Position numbers and translations under genes: made by a program
The notes under the pieces: generated by a model
The model's input: the letters and a program-made list of their open reading frames with translations, nothing else
What the model was told of the DNA's origin: nothing
The model's database searches: none
NCBI GenBank assembly: GCA_039680605.1
Contig: JBDKTA010000058.1
Coordinates: 19,769-83,768, forward strand
Length of the DNA: 64,000 nucleotides
Source: Planctomycetaceae bacterium
GTDB taxonomy: Bacteria > Planctomycetota > Phycisphaerae > SM23-33
Reading direction: 5' to 3'
In this document: positions 28,043-36,609 of the stretch, piece by piece
Numbering within the stretch: position 1 is the first letter of the stretch
Layout: each line of letters opens with the position of its first letter

Positions 28043-29197
28043 ATGAACGAACGACAAAGGACGATGGCCGTCCTGCATTATGAACCGTACGACCGCCTGC
28101 CCATCGTGCATTTCGGGTACTGGGGCGAGACGCTCTGGAAGTGGGTGCAGGAGGGGCACCTGACCGAGGATGAGGCCCGCGGCTGGTACGACGGCGGCGG
28201 GACCGACCCGGCGATCTGCAAGAAGCTGGGCTTCGACTTCGATTACTACGCGTGCTTCCACACCAGCACGGGGATGAACCCCGGCTTCGAGTACAAGGTG
28301 ATCGCCGAGTTTCCCGACGGCGCCAAGCACGTGCAGACCGGCGAGGGCGTCGTCGTGCTCCAGCGCCCCGGCGCCACGGGAATCCCCTCCGAGATCGACC
28401 ATATCTTCAAGGGCCGCAAGGAGTGGGACGAGCAGTACAAGCACCGCTTCAATTTCTTTCCCGAGCGCGTCACCAAGTGCCACGTGCGGACCAACGACGG
28501 CACGCTGCCGCTGGAGGCCGGCGGGGCGGAGTTCCTCAAGGCCGACACGCGCGAGTTCCTCTACGGCCTGCACTGCGGCAGCCTGTACGGCAGCATCCGC
28601 AATTTCATAGGCGTGGAGAACTCGGCGTACCTGGTCGTCGACGATGAGCCGCTGTTCGACGAGATCATCGCCACCGTCGGCGAGCTGTGCTACCGCTGCA
28701 CCAAGCAGGCCCTGGAGAGCGGAGCCAAGTTCGACTTCGCCCACTTCTGGGAAGACATCTGCTTCAAGAACGGCCCGCTCATTTCGCCGCGGGTGTTCAT
28801 GGAGAAGGTGGGCCCGCAGTACAAGCGGATCACGCAACTGGTCAACAGCTACGGCATCGACATCGTGAGCCTGGACTGCGACGGGATGATCGACGCGCTG
28901 ATCCCGACGTGGATCGAGAACGGCGTCAACACGATGTTCCCCATCGAGGTCGGCACGTGGAACGCCAGCATCGCCCCGTGGCGGGCCCAGTACGGCAAGG
29001 AGCTTCGCGGCGTCGGCGGGATGGACAAGAAAGTCTTCGCCCGCGACCGCGCTGCCGTCGATGCCGAAGTCGAACGCCTCCGCCCGCTGGTGGCCCTGGG
29101 GGGATTCATCCCCTGCCCCGACCACCGCATTCCCCCCGACGCCCAGTGGGACAACGTCCGCTACTACTGCGACCGGATGCACAAGGTCTTCGGATAG
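28043..29197 (+). CDS. Uroporphyrinogen decarboxylase-fold protein, second paralogue
   Basis: 384 residues; starts ERQRTMAVLHYEPYDRLPIVHFG, the URO-D family opening, and contains EDICFKNGPLISPRVF and a C-terminal IPCPDHRIPPD that match uncharacterised URO-D-like proteins of planctomycetes and Lentisphaerae. The catalytic Zn-binding HxC is not clear, so the activity is not predictable. AGGAG precedes the ATG. Follows the previous URO-D-fold gene by 13 bp. Confidence 0.7.
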   Translation: MNERQRTMAVLHYEPYDRLPIVHFGYWGETLWKWVQEGHLTEDEARGWYDGGGTDPAICKKLGFDFDYYACFHTSTGMNPGFEYKVIAEFPDGAKHVQTGEGVVVLQRPGATGIPSEIDHIFKGRKEWDEQYKHRFNFFPERVTKCHVRTNDGTLPLEAGGAEFLKADTREFLYGLHCGSLYGSIRNFIGVENSAYLVVDDEPLFDEIIATVGELCYRCTKQALESGAKFDFAHFWEDICFKNGPLISPRVFMEKVGPQYKRITQLVNSYGIDIVSLDCDGMIDALIPTWIENGVNTMFPIEVGTWNASIAPWRAQYGKELRGVGGMDKKVFARDRAAVDAEVERLRPLVALGGFIPCPDHRIPPDAQWDNVRYYCDRMHKVFG

Positions 29198-29207
29198 CGG
29201 GTCGCCC

Positions 29208-29330
29208 GGGTGCCGTGGCGGGAGGGCGCAGCCCGACAGCCACGACCAGCCGCTACTGAGCTGGCACGCGCTCCAGTAAGGTCAGGGATCGTGGCTCTCT
29301 GGGCCTTCGGCCCTGCGCGCCACGGCACCC
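29208..29330. repeat. Palindromic intergenic element, copy 3 of 3
   Basis: GGGTGCCGTGGCG at the left and CGCCACGGCACCC at the right are exact inverse copies; inner blocks CCCGACAGCCACGAC and GGATCGTGGCTCTC are as in copy 1. The central loop carries an extra palindromic stretch of about 30 bases. It directly separates convergent genes. Confidence 0.78.
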
Positions 29331-29334
29331 GCCT

Positions 29335-30159
29335 CTAATTGTTCTGGCACGATTTCAGAAACGACGACAGACCTTCGGTGTAGATGCTGCCTGACGCGTC
29401 GCAACCGTCGTTGTGCCCGCCGTGAATCTCCAGGAACGCCTTGGGCTCGTGGGCGGCTTCGAAGAGCTTGCGGCCGAACTTGTAGGGCACGATCTCGTCT
29501 TCGGGGCTGTGGATGACCAGCACCGGGCAGGTGACCTTCTGCGCGTGCTCGGCTGAGGGATAGCGAAATCGCAGCAGCCAGCGCACCGGCAGGTACCAGT
29601 AATGATGGGCGGCCACGTCGGTCAGCGAGCTGAAGGTGGACTGCAGGACCAGGGCCCGGCACGATCCGACGCCGGCCGCCAGGTGCGCCGCCACGCCCCC
29701 GCCGAGGCTCTCGCCGTAGATGACGATGTCGGCGGCCTTGGTGTCGCCGCGCGTGAGCAGGTAGTCCCACGCCGCCCGCGCGTCGGCGTAGGTGCCTTGC
29801 TCATCCGGCGAACCCTCGCTGTGGCCGTACCCGCGATAGTCAAAACACATCGCGCTGTAGCCCAGGCGATTGAACGTCAGCATCATCTCCGCGCGGTGTG
29901 AAACGTTCCCGCCGTTGCCGTGGCAGATCAGGATGACCCCCCGCGCCTGTGGCGCCGGCGAAAACCACGCCGAAAGCTTCACGCCGTCGGCGGCCGCAAA
30001 GTTCAACTCTTCAAAGCCCAGCGCTGCCGGCGCTATCCGCCAGGTTTTCGTCGGAAAGTACACCAGCCGCGACTGGACCAGCCAGGCGACCGTGAAGAGG
30101 ATCAGGTACGAGCCGACGAGCAGGATGATGATTCGCAGGATCATGCGGGAGGTTCTCAT
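29335..30159 (-). CDS. Membrane-anchored alpha/beta hydrolase (BAAT/COG1073 type)
   Basis: 274 residues: N-terminal transmembrane anchor (about 6-28), then a hydrolase fold with oxyanion motif ICHGNGGNVSHR, YRGYGHSEGSP, nucleophile elbow YGESLGGGVA (Ser), acid VIHSPEDEIVPY (Asp) and GGHNDG (His). Bem46- or FilB-like proteins have this same organisation; the substrate is unknown. The ATG at 30157-30159 is the first after an AT-rich repeat; a second ATG 15 bases later is possible. It is immediately downstream of the Rnf operon on the same strand. Confidence 0.75.
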   Translation of the reverse strand: MRTSRMILRIIILLVGSYLILFTVAWLVQSRLVYFPTKTWRIAPAALGFEELNFAAADGVKLSAWFSPAPQARGVILICHGNGGNVSHRAEMMLTFNRLGYSAMCFDYRGYGHSEGSPDEQGTYADARAAWDYLLTRGDTKAADIVIYGESLGGGVAAHLAAGVGSCRALVLQSTFSSLTDVAAHHYWYLPVRWLLRFRYPSAEHAQKVTCPVLVIHSPEDEIVPYKFGRKLFEAAHEPKAFLEIHGGHNDGCDASGSIYTEGLSSFLKSCQNN

Positions 30160-30257
30160 TTCCAATTTCCAATTTGGAATTTCCAATTCAACAACAGAAC
30201 AGCGGGAGGGCGAGCCCGTTTTGTTGTTCAATTGGAAATTGGAAATTGGAAATTGCC
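30160..30257. repeat. AT-rich inverted repeat downstream of rnfB
   Basis: The left part TCCAATTTCCAATTTGGAATTTCC and the right AATTGGAAATTGGAAATTGG are inverse copies with AACAAC / GTTGTT at the inner ends and a GC-rich centre (described in blocks of fewer than twenty bases: the unit is GGAAATT repeated three times). It separates the rnfB stop from the hydrolase start and could act as a hairpin terminator or mRNA stabiliser. Confidence 0.6.
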
Positions 30258-31175
30258 TCACCCGCGCCATTCGGTCTTGTCGGCGGTGGTCTCGAACTTG
30301 TCGACGATCAGGTCCGGCGGCGTCTTTTCGTCGGCGACGCCCGCGAGATCTTGTTCGGTTGGCTTGCCGATCGACAGCAGGCGTTTCATGGGGCACTTGC
30401 CCATGACCAGTTCGAGCTCCTGGGCGGCGGTCTCCGGATCGTACTTTTCGTAGTCGATGCGGGGGAGGTTCTTTTCCATCGAGAACAGGGCGCTGGTTCG
30501 GGCGCAGGCGCCGCAGCCGATGCAGCCGACCTTGCAGACGGCCTTGACCGCCTTGCCGAAGTCGTGGTTGCAGCAGGTGACGGCCAGCATCTTCTCGCGC
30601 TTGAAGGGCACCATCGAGATGATGTGCCTCGGGCAGGCCCGCTCGCAGGCGCCGCAGCCGGTGCATTTGTGGTAGTCGACCGTCGCGAGGCCGTCGATGA
30701 CGTGGATGGCGTCGAAATTGCACGACCGCTCGCAGTCGCCAAAGGCCAGGCACCCGTACGTACACCCTTGCACGCCGGCCACGCCGTTGGCGCCCGAGCA
30801 GGTGCCTTCGCCCTGGTAGAGGTGTCGGCCGAACTTGTCGCCGGTGTGGGCGCCGCAGTGGACGACGGGTCGGTACGGCCAGCTCTCGGTGACGTCGACG
30901 CCGAGGATGTTGGCGATCATCTTCTTGCAGCTTTCGCCGCCGACGGAGCACTTGTTGATGGCGGCGCCGTCCTTGACGAGGGCCTCGGCATAGTCGGCGC
31001 AACCGATGAACTCGCATCCGCCGCAGTTGGCGCCGGGCAGGATGGCCAGGATCGACTCCACGCGCGGGTCGGCTTTGACGTGCAAGGCCTTGTTGGCCCA
31101 GCCCAGGACGAATCCGGCAGCCAGCGCCAGGATCAGCATCGTCCCGGCCGCCAGAAGTATCATGATGATTGCCAT
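30258..31175 (-). CDS. rnfB: Rnf complex subunit B with one ferredoxin cluster apparently lost
   Basis: Accepts electrons from ferredoxin at the cytoplasmic face. 305 residues: N-terminal membrane helix, the GANCGGCEFIGC cluster site (Cys51, 54, 59 and a later Cys), then CTGCGACERACP (Cys171, 174, 177, 181). The second ferredoxin pair is altered: CIGCGAC (Cys218, 221, 224) lacks the fourth Cys (ARTS follows), and its partner motif keeps only the final KCP (Cys261). This pattern removes exactly one cluster and keeps four ligands of the other. ATG at 31173-31175 with AGGAA upstream; last gene of rnfCDGEAB. Confidence 0.9.
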   Translation of the reverse strand: MAIIMILLAAGTMLILALAAGFVLGWANKALHVKADPRVESILAILPGANCGGCEFIGCADYAEALVKDGAAINKCSVGGESCKKMIANILGVDVTESWPYRPVVHCGAHTGDKFGRHLYQGEGTCSGANGVAGVQGCTYGCLAFGDCERSCNFDAIHVIDGLATVDYHKCTGCGACERACPRHIISMVPFKREKMLAVTCCNHDFGKAVKAVCKVGCIGCGACARTSALFSMEKNLPRIDYEKYDPETAAQELELVMGKCPMKRLLSIGKPTEQDLAGVADEKTPPDLIVDKFETTADKTEWRG

Positions 31176-31183
31176 GGTTGTTC

Positions 31184-31999
31184 CTATTGTCTGGGGGCGC
31201 CCGCGCTGGTGGGAGCCTGCCCCTGTGGGCCCTGTGCCGGCTGTGTCGTCGGCAGAGCGACGATCCACGCGGTCTCCTTGGCGGGCGGATGCAGTGCCTT
31301 CTCCAGGCCACGGTCCACGCCCGCAAAGCCCATGAACGCCATCGAGAGAATACCGGCCAACACCATCGTGATTCCCGGTCCGCGCAGCGCCTTGGGGATG
31401 TCGGCCTTGTCCAATTCCTCGCGGATACCGGCCATGATCACGATGGCGATCAGGAATCCCACTCCGGCGAAGAAGGCGAAAATCAGCGTCTTGTCCAGAC
31501 CCCATTGCTCGGCCCCGCTGGTGGCCGAGGCGTGGCGCATGATCTCGAGGCACGTGAAGAGGATCACGCAGTTGGTCGTGATCAGCGGCAGGTAAACGCC
31601 GAAGGCCTTGTACAGCGGCGGGAAGAACTTCCGGATGTACATCTCGACCAGTTGCACCGCCCAGGCAATCAGGAAGATGTAGACGGCATAGCTGAGGATG
31701 CTCAGGTCGACCACGCCGTCATAGCCGGGCCTGAAAAGCTGCACGACCGCATGCGTCAGCGGCGCACTGAGCACTTGCCCGCCGATCTTGTTGGGCGCCA
31801 GGATGTAGTAGGTCACCGCCCAGCTCAACAGTCCCGCCACGGTCGTCACCGCCGTCACGGCCGCACCCATGCCAAAGGCCGCGTCCAGTCTTCGCGAGAC
31901 GCCGATGAACGGGCAGTTTCCCACGAAGAAGTGGAAGACCATGTTGTTGATCAAGGCCGTGGTGATGGCCATCAGCAGGATGGTGGTTAAGTAATCCAT
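31184..31999 (-). CDS. rnfA: Rnf complex subunit A, extended
   Basis: Integral membrane subunit with six helices; RnfA and RnfE together hold a buried iron-sulphur centre. Seen: NNMVFHFFVGNCPFIG and VYLPLITTNCVIL, with the two conserved Cys. Length is 271, against about 190 usual: a loop of about 35 residues is inserted after helix two (around PNKIGGQVLSAPLTH) and a proline and alanine-rich tail of about 35 residues is added at the C-terminus. Homologous to nqrE in the second complex. It starts 9 bp after rnfE. Confidence 0.9.
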   Translation of the reverse strand: MDYLTTILLMAITTALINNMVFHFFVGNCPFIGVSRRLDAAFGMGAAVTAVTTVAGLLSWAVTYYILAPNKIGGQVLSAPLTHAVVQLFRPGYDGVVDLSILSYAVYIFLIAWAVQLVEMYIRKFFPPLYKAFGVYLPLITTNCVILFTCLEIMRHASATSGAEQWGLDKTLIFAFFAGVGFLIAIVIMAGIREELDKADIPKALRGPGITMVLAGILSMAFMGFAGVDRGLEKALHPPAKETAWIVALPTTQPAQGPQGQAPTSAGAPRQ

Positions 32000-32008
32000 G
32001 GCGCCTCG

Positions 32009-32659
32009 CTAAGCGGCCTTTCTTTTAGCCACGGCCCAGTTCACCAGGCCCAGGAGCAGCCCCAGAGTGAGGAACGCCCCGGGCGGCAGGATCATGATCG
32101 ACCACGATTCCCAGAATGGCGTTCCTTGCCCGAGCCAGGAAATATGCACCGGGGACTGGTACAGGGTGAAGCCGAACCACTTTCCGCTGCCGAGGATTTC
32201 CCTGACGGAAGAGATCGCCAGCAACGCCGCGGCATTGCCGGTGGCCTGGCCGATGGCGTCGCCCAGGGCCGGCATCAGCCCCTGCTTGGCCGCGCAGACT
32301 TCGCAGCGGGCGATGATGATGCAGTTGACGATAATCAGCGGGACATAAGGCCCCAACAGGCGGCTCATCGAGTACAGGTACGCCGCCAGCACCCGGTCGG
32401 CGATGGTCACAAACGCCGCAATCGTAAGCGTGAAGACCAGAATCCGCAGGTGCGGCTTGAGCTGCAGACGAAGCAGGCTGATGAGAACGTTGGAGCAGAT
32501 CAGCACAAACGCCACAGCCGCGGCCATGGTCAACGCGCCCGAGACGGTATTCGTCACCGCCAGGGTGGGGCACAGGCCCAGGATCTGGCGGAAGACCGGG
32601 TTCTCGGGACCGATCCCGTTATTGAATCGTTGTAAGGCGGAGGGGCCATTATCGGCCAT
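32009..32659 (-). CDS. rnfE: Rnf complex subunit E
   Basis: 216 residues, six hydrophobic segments, homologous to NqrD. Conserved Cys in FRQILGLCPTLAVTNT and LIIVNCIIIARCE pair with those of RnfA. ENPVFRQ near the N-terminus and the C-terminal MILPPGAFLTLG are family hallmarks. The gene overlaps the end of rnfG by 11 bp, so translation is coupled. Confidence 0.92.
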   Translation of the reverse strand: MADNGPSALQRFNNGIGPENPVFRQILGLCPTLAVTNTVSGALTMAAAVAFVLICSNVLISLLRLQLKPHLRILVFTLTIAAFVTIADRVLAAYLYSMSRLLGPYVPLIIVNCIIIARCEVCAAKQGLMPALGDAIGQATGNAAALLAISSVREILGSGKWFGFTLYQSPVHISWLGQGTPFWESWSIMILPPGAFLTLGLLLGLVNWAVAKRKAA

Positions 32660-33224
32660 GGCGCACCGGTTCTTTCTGGGACATCGCCTTGAAAAAGGAC
32701 TGAACGGTCTTGTTGACGATGTCGGCGACGCCCTCGGAGGAGATAGTCGCTCCGGAAAGGGGGGTAATGTTGCTGGGCCCCGAGGCCTTGGAAATGACCA
32801 GCGGCTTGCTCAGGCTCTTGTCTCTGAACTGGTAGAGGAATTCTTCGCCAGTGATCCTGTTGCCCAAGCCGGGAGTCTCCTTCTGGTCGAGCACATAAAG
32901 ACCCGTGATGGTCTTTCCGTCGGCGGTCAGCCCCACCAGCACCTCGATGACGTCCGCAAAGCCAAGCCCGCTGCCCTTGACGACCCAGCCGACCTGCCGG
33001 CCGTCTTTGTCATTGGCTACGAACGCCGTCTGTCCGTTGGCGAGGGTCACCTGCTCGCTCTTGGCCGCTTCGGCGCCGGGAACCAGGGAGGGGATTTGCT
33101 CCAGCGTCAGGTCGAGCTTGTTCTTTTCGATCGCGGGGCTGAGGCTGGTTTGCACGAACGCCAGCGCCACGCCGAAGCCCAGCGCCAGCACGATCACCAG
33201 CCAACTCTGTTTGAGATAGTTCAT
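32649..33224 (-). CDS. rnfG: Rnf complex subunit G, covalent FMN protein
   Basis: 191 residues: one N-terminal membrane helix then a periplasmic FMN-binding domain. PLSGATISSEGV carries the FMN attachment site (S/T)GAT, with Thr160 as acceptor; a separate ApbE transferase is needed and is not in this window. VLDQKETPGLGNRI is also conserved. ATG at 33222-33224, 11 bp downstream of rnfD and overlapping rnfE at its end. Confidence 0.92.
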   Translation of the reverse strand: MNYLKQSWLVIVLALGFGVALAFVQTSLSPAIEKNKLDLTLEQIPSLVPGAEAAKSEQVTLANGQTAFVANDKDGRQVGWVVKGSGLGFADVIEVLVGLTADGKTITGLYVLDQKETPGLGNRITGEEFLYQFRDKSLSKPLVISKASGPSNITPLSGATISSEGVADIVNKTVQSFFKAMSQKEPVRHGR

Positions 33225-33235
33225 AGCGTTCTCGC

Positions 33236-34312
33236 TCAGGCCTTGACCGGCGCCGGTCCGCCGATGGGCGTGGGGATGGTCCAGCGGTTGATCAGCGGCA
33301 CGACCGAGTTCATCAGCAGCACCGCGAACATCACGCCCTCGGGATATCCGCTGAAGACCCGCAGCAGCATCACCAGCGCCCCGCACCCGGCGCCGAAGAT
33401 CAGCTTGCCCCTGGGCGTCAGCGGGCTGGTCACCGGATCGGTCGCGATATACACCGCCCCGAACAGCAGCGCCCCGCCGAACAGGTGATGCAGCAGCAGC
33501 TCCGGTCCCCCGCCCTGGGCGAGGTTCATCAGACCGGCGATCACCGCCGCCGTGCCCACCATCCCCAGCGGAATCTCCCAACTGGCCGTCCGCCGGATCA
33601 GCAGGTACACCGCCCCGAGGATGCAGGCGGCCGCACTCGTCTCGCCCAGCGAGCCGTTGACGTTGCCCCAGAACAATCGCTTGACGTAATTCCAGTCGGT
33701 TGCCGGTTGCGTTGCCGCCGCGGCCGGCGCGGTCGCGACGGCGGGTTTGCGGGCGGCTTCGCGCCGGGCGGTCATCGGGGTAGCCTGCGTCACGGCGTGG
33801 GGCGCGTCGGTTCGCGACGCCGGGGCCACGTACGCGCTGGCGCCCATGACGCCGGCGAAGGCGATCATGACGAACGCGCGGCCGACCATCGCCGGGTTGA
33901 ACAGATTCTGCCCCAGGCCTCCGAAGATGATCTTGGCGATTCCGATGGCGATCAGCGAGCCGACGACGCCGACGTACCACGGCGCCGACCAGGGCAGCGA
34001 CAACGCCAGGATCGCTCCGGTGACGGCCGCCGAACCGTCGATGATGGTCAGCCCCTTTCCGCGGAGCATCGAGAACATCGCCTCGAAGGCCATGCATGCC
34101 AGCATGCACAGGGCGATCTGCTGGATGGCGTAGAGCCCGAAGACGGCCATCGACGCCACGATCACCGGCACCAGCGCCAGCAGCACGTCGAGCATCATGC
34201 GGCGCGTGGTCTGGGCGATGTTGCCCATGTGCGGCGACGGCGCGACGATCAGGACCGGTTCGGCGGGTGGCTGGCTACCGGCGGCAGGGGCGGGTTGTTG
34301 GGCTTGACTCAT
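33236..34312 (-). CDS. rnfD: Rnf complex subunit D
   Basis: 358 residues, about nine membrane helices, homologous to NqrB. The N-terminal 30 residues are proline and alanine rich. SAAVTGAILALSLP and LFNPAMVGRAF are signatures. The probable covalent FMN site is the TQATP motif with Thr178, in the loop where NqrB carries its flavin. The 7-bp gap to rnfC and 11-bp gap to rnfG place it in the operon. Confidence 0.9.
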   Translation of the reverse strand: MSQAQQPAPAAGSQPPAEPVLIVAPSPHMGNIAQTTRRMMLDVLLALVPVIVASMAVFGLYAIQQIALCMLACMAFEAMFSMLRGKGLTIIDGSAAVTGAILALSLPWSAPWYVGVVGSLIAIGIAKIIFGGLGQNLFNPAMVGRAFVMIAFAGVMGASAYVAPASRTDAPHAVTQATPMTARREAARKPAVATAPAAAATQPATDWNYVKRLFWGNVNGSLGETSAAACILGAVYLLIRRTASWEIPLGMVGTAAVIAGLMNLAQGGGPELLLHHLFGGALLFGAVYIATDPVTSPLTPRGKLIFGAGCGALVMLLRVFSGYPEGVMFAVLLMNSVVPLINRWTIPTPIGGPAPVKA

Positions 34313-34319
34313 CGGCGGC

Positions 34320-35666
34320 TCATTTCTTCTTGCGGGGGATTTCGGCCTTGCCCATGCGCATCAACTGCACCAGCGGGATTCCCGAGGGGCAGATGTACGC
34401 GCAGCAGCCGCACTCGATACAGGCGTCGAGATGGTATCGCCGGGCGAGGTCCCAGTCCTTGAATCGGCACGCCAGGGCGATCTTGGTGGGCACCAGCCCC
34501 ACCGGGCAGACGTCGACGCACCGCCCGCAGCGGATGCACTGGAGTTCTTCGGCCTTGCGGGCCTCCTGGCTGGTCAGCACCGTGATGCCGCTGGTGCCCT
34601 TGGTCACCGGCGTGTCGAGGTTGCCGATGGCCAGGCCCATCATCGGTCCGCCGGAGAGCACCCGGGCCGCCTGGTCGGTCAGCCCGCCGCAGTGCTCGAT
34701 CAGCGTTTTGTAACTGACGCCGATGGGCGCCAGCAGGTTCCGCGGACGCGCCACGCCCGAGCCCGTCACCGTCACCACGCGGTGAGTCAGCGGCTTGCCC
34801 CGCAGCACCGCGCGTGCAATCGCCGCGGCCGTGCCGACGTTGATCACCACCACGCCCACGTCCAGCGGCAGCCCGCCGGTGGGCACCACGCGCCCCAGGG
34901 CGGCGCGGATGGTCATCTTCTCGCCGCCCATGGGATAATGCGTCGGCAGCACCACCACCTGTATCTTCGTCCCGCGCACCGCCCGGCGCAGATTGTCGAT
35001 CGCCACGGGCTTGTTGTCTTCGATGGCGATGATGATCTGCTTGGCGTCGGCCGCCTGCGCCGCCAGCAACGCCCCGGAGATGATCGGTCCGGGAAGCTGG
35101 ATCATCATGCGATGGTCCGCCGTCAGGTACGGTTCGCACTCGCAGCCGTTGACCAGCAGCGTGTCGATGGGCTTGGTTTCGTTGCGCACGAGTTTGACGT
35201 GCGTGGGAAAGGCCGCCCCGCCCTGGCCGACGATGCCAGCCGCCTGGATCGCCTCGACGATCTGCTGGGGGGCGTGGTCTTCCAGGTGCCGTGTGGGCCA
35301 CTCGCCGCCGAAGATCGCGTCCCACAGACCCTGACCGCTGAGGGTCTGCGGACCGGCCGTGATCGGGATCACCGCCACGTGGCGGGCGTTGGGCAGCGTC
35401 GTCACGTCCGCCATGCCGCACGTGCCGTCGATCGACGCGTGGACCGGCGCCGAGACGAACCCGCCGGCCTTGCCGATCATCTCGCCCATCGCCACCGGCG
35501 TCTTGGGCTTGACCAGGCTCTCGCACGGGGCGCCGATGTGCTGCACCAGCGGAATCCGAACCTCCGGCGGCGTCGGAAGCACCTCGATCGCCGCGTCGGC
35601 CGACAGGCTCTTACGCTCGGGCGGGTGAACCCCGCCGCGAAAGTCCATTCTGCCGGTGGCTGTCAT
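34320..35666 (-). CDS. rnfC: Rnf complex subunit C (NADH-binding, iron-sulphur)
   Basis: Cytoplasmic subunit that passes electrons to NAD. 448 residues: N-terminal barrel-like domain (residues to about 130), nucleotide-binding GIVGQGGAAFPTHVKL, NGCECEPYLTADH, and two ferredoxin motifs CIRCGRCVDVCPVG and CIECGCCAYICPSG near the C-terminus, each with all four Cys. The ATG at 35664-35666 has AAGGAG upstream and overlaps the stop of the small upstream gene (ATGA), so it is coupled to it. Confidence 0.94.
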   Translation of the reverse strand: MTATGRMDFRGGVHPPERKSLSADAAIEVLPTPPEVRIPLVQHIGAPCESLVKPKTPVAMGEMIGKAGGFVSAPVHASIDGTCGMADVTTLPNARHVAVIPITAGPQTLSGQGLWDAIFGGEWPTRHLEDHAPQQIVEAIQAAGIVGQGGAAFPTHVKLVRNETKPIDTLLVNGCECEPYLTADHRMMIQLPGPIISGALLAAQAADAKQIIIAIEDNKPVAIDNLRRAVRGTKIQVVVLPTHYPMGGEKMTIRAALGRVVPTGGLPLDVGVVVINVGTAAAIARAVLRGKPLTHRVVTVTGSGVARPRNLLAPIGVSYKTLIEHCGGLTDQAARVLSGGPMMGLAIGNLDTPVTKGTSGITVLTSQEARKAEELQCIRCGRCVDVCPVGLVPTKIALACRFKDWDLARRYHLDACIECGCCAYICPSGIPLVQLMRMGKAEIPRKKK

Positions 35667-35962
35667 GAACGCTCCTTGAGGCCGCCGATGAGGCGGACGG
35701 CGCCAATGGCCAAAGCAATGCCCCCGACCAGTCCGACCAGGCACCCGATCAGTTGACCGCCCTGGGCCGGTCCGCCGATCACCGCCCCGCCCGCCGCCAT
35801 CGCCAGCGGAAGCAGAAACACCTCTGCCGCGCAAAGCGTCATCCGCCACGACGACAGAGGCGAGGCCTCCATCCCCGCGTCGGCGAACTTGCACGCGCGC
35901 CCGCACGCCTGACAGCCCCCGCCCGCCGGCGAACCGGTTTGATCCTGAGGTTGCTCAGACAC
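35663..35962 (-). CDS. Small Cys-motif membrane protein, RseC-like, first gene of the Rnf operon
   Basis: 99 residues. A short N-terminal part carries CQACGRAC (Cys17, 20, 24), then two membrane helices (about 38-60 and 67-90). RseC/SoxR-reducing proteins associated with Rnf in other bacteria have a Cys-rich N-terminus and two helices, so I suggest a reduced relative; sequence identity is too slight to be sure. The start is a GTG at 35960-35962 with GAGG and AGGA upstream. A longer upstream open frame consists of repeat DNA and is not real. The stop overlaps rnfC. Confidence 0.55.
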   Translation of the reverse strand: MSEQPQDQTGSPAGGGCQACGRACKFADAGMEASPLSSWRMTLCAAEVFLLPLAMAAGGAVIGGPAQGGQLIGCLVGLVGGIALAIGAVRLIGGLKERS

Positions 35963-35989
35963 GATCCTGACCTCAAAACGAAAAGAATG

Positions 35990-36018
35990 ACTGTACTGAT
36001 GACCGTTGTGAAAATCAA
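35990..36018 (-). promoter_or_regulatory. Candidate promoter of the Rnf operon
   Basis: On the minus strand TTGATT (36013-36018), 17-base spacer, TACAGT (35990-35995). Each box matches four of six bases. Transcription would begin about 20 bases before the GTG of the small first gene. Confidence 0.38.
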
Positions 36019-36052
36019 ACAGAATCCCCCCGTGGCAAGCCCGTCCCCCGTA

Positions 36053-36176
36053 GCACGGGCGTCCCGCCCATGCTCTTGCTGTGTGGCATGGGCGTCCCGC
36101 CCATGCTCCCGCTGTGTTGCATGGGCGTCTCGCCCATGCTCCCGCCGTGTTGCATGGGCGTCTCGCCCATGCTCCC
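36053..36176. repeat. Four tandem units of the 33-bp palindromic repeat
   Basis: Units start at 36053, 36086, 36119 and 36152 with an exact 33-bp period; each contains a 19-21 base palindrome of type GCATGGGCG-TCC-CGCCCATGC, in the later units TCT for TCC. The first begins GCACGGGCG. The units are not separated by unique spacers, which argues against a CRISPR. The inverted relative ACGGGCGGGACGCCCGTGCT lies at about 37475-37494. Confidence 0.75.
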
Positions 36177-36609
36177 CGCCGGGCCCCCACCTCTGGTACG
36201 CATGTCGAAGGCATGGAGGACACCATTCCATGGAGCTTTTCATGCGAACCTGAAACTCGCACCACCTGTCCAACAATTGTCCATTCGTTGTCTATTCTTG
36301 TCTGTTTCGAGCGATCAACACTTTGAGTGGCACCACAAACCGTTGGCCTTAAATGGTTTATATAACTTCGCCGCCTCGCCCAACGTGCAAGCAGACAATC
36401 GTGCCCCCGCGCCCAAATTCTCGATCAAACATCCTCAAGCCCCCATCAACCACCTGCAAACGCCACAGCATGGTACTCCCATGGCGCACCACCGGTTGAG
36501 GCGCCATGGATCAAGCGGACGGTTGCAGCCCTGGCCAGGACCACACCCTCCACCCCCGAGGCATTCCCAGAACAAGAGGGCTGGATCCAAAGCCGTCTGC
36601 CGAGAGGAT
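36177..36609. other. Gene-free region between the Rnf operon and a lipoprotein gene
   Basis: About 430 bp with mixed composition, several stop codons in all frames and no RBS-preceded start of useful length. It shows no convincing hairpin, tRNA-like fold or protein match. I see nothing assignable; it may be decayed sequence. Confidence 0.5.

Noticed and set aside
36053..36176. CRISPR-like array
   Set aside because: Units are contiguous and palindromic with no unique spacers and no cas genes nearby.
35963..36265. N-terminal extension of the small Rnf-operon protein through the 33-bp repeats
   Set aside because: The extension is made of repeat-encoded peptide (ARRPCNTAGAW type) and a GTG with good RBS lies further downstream.
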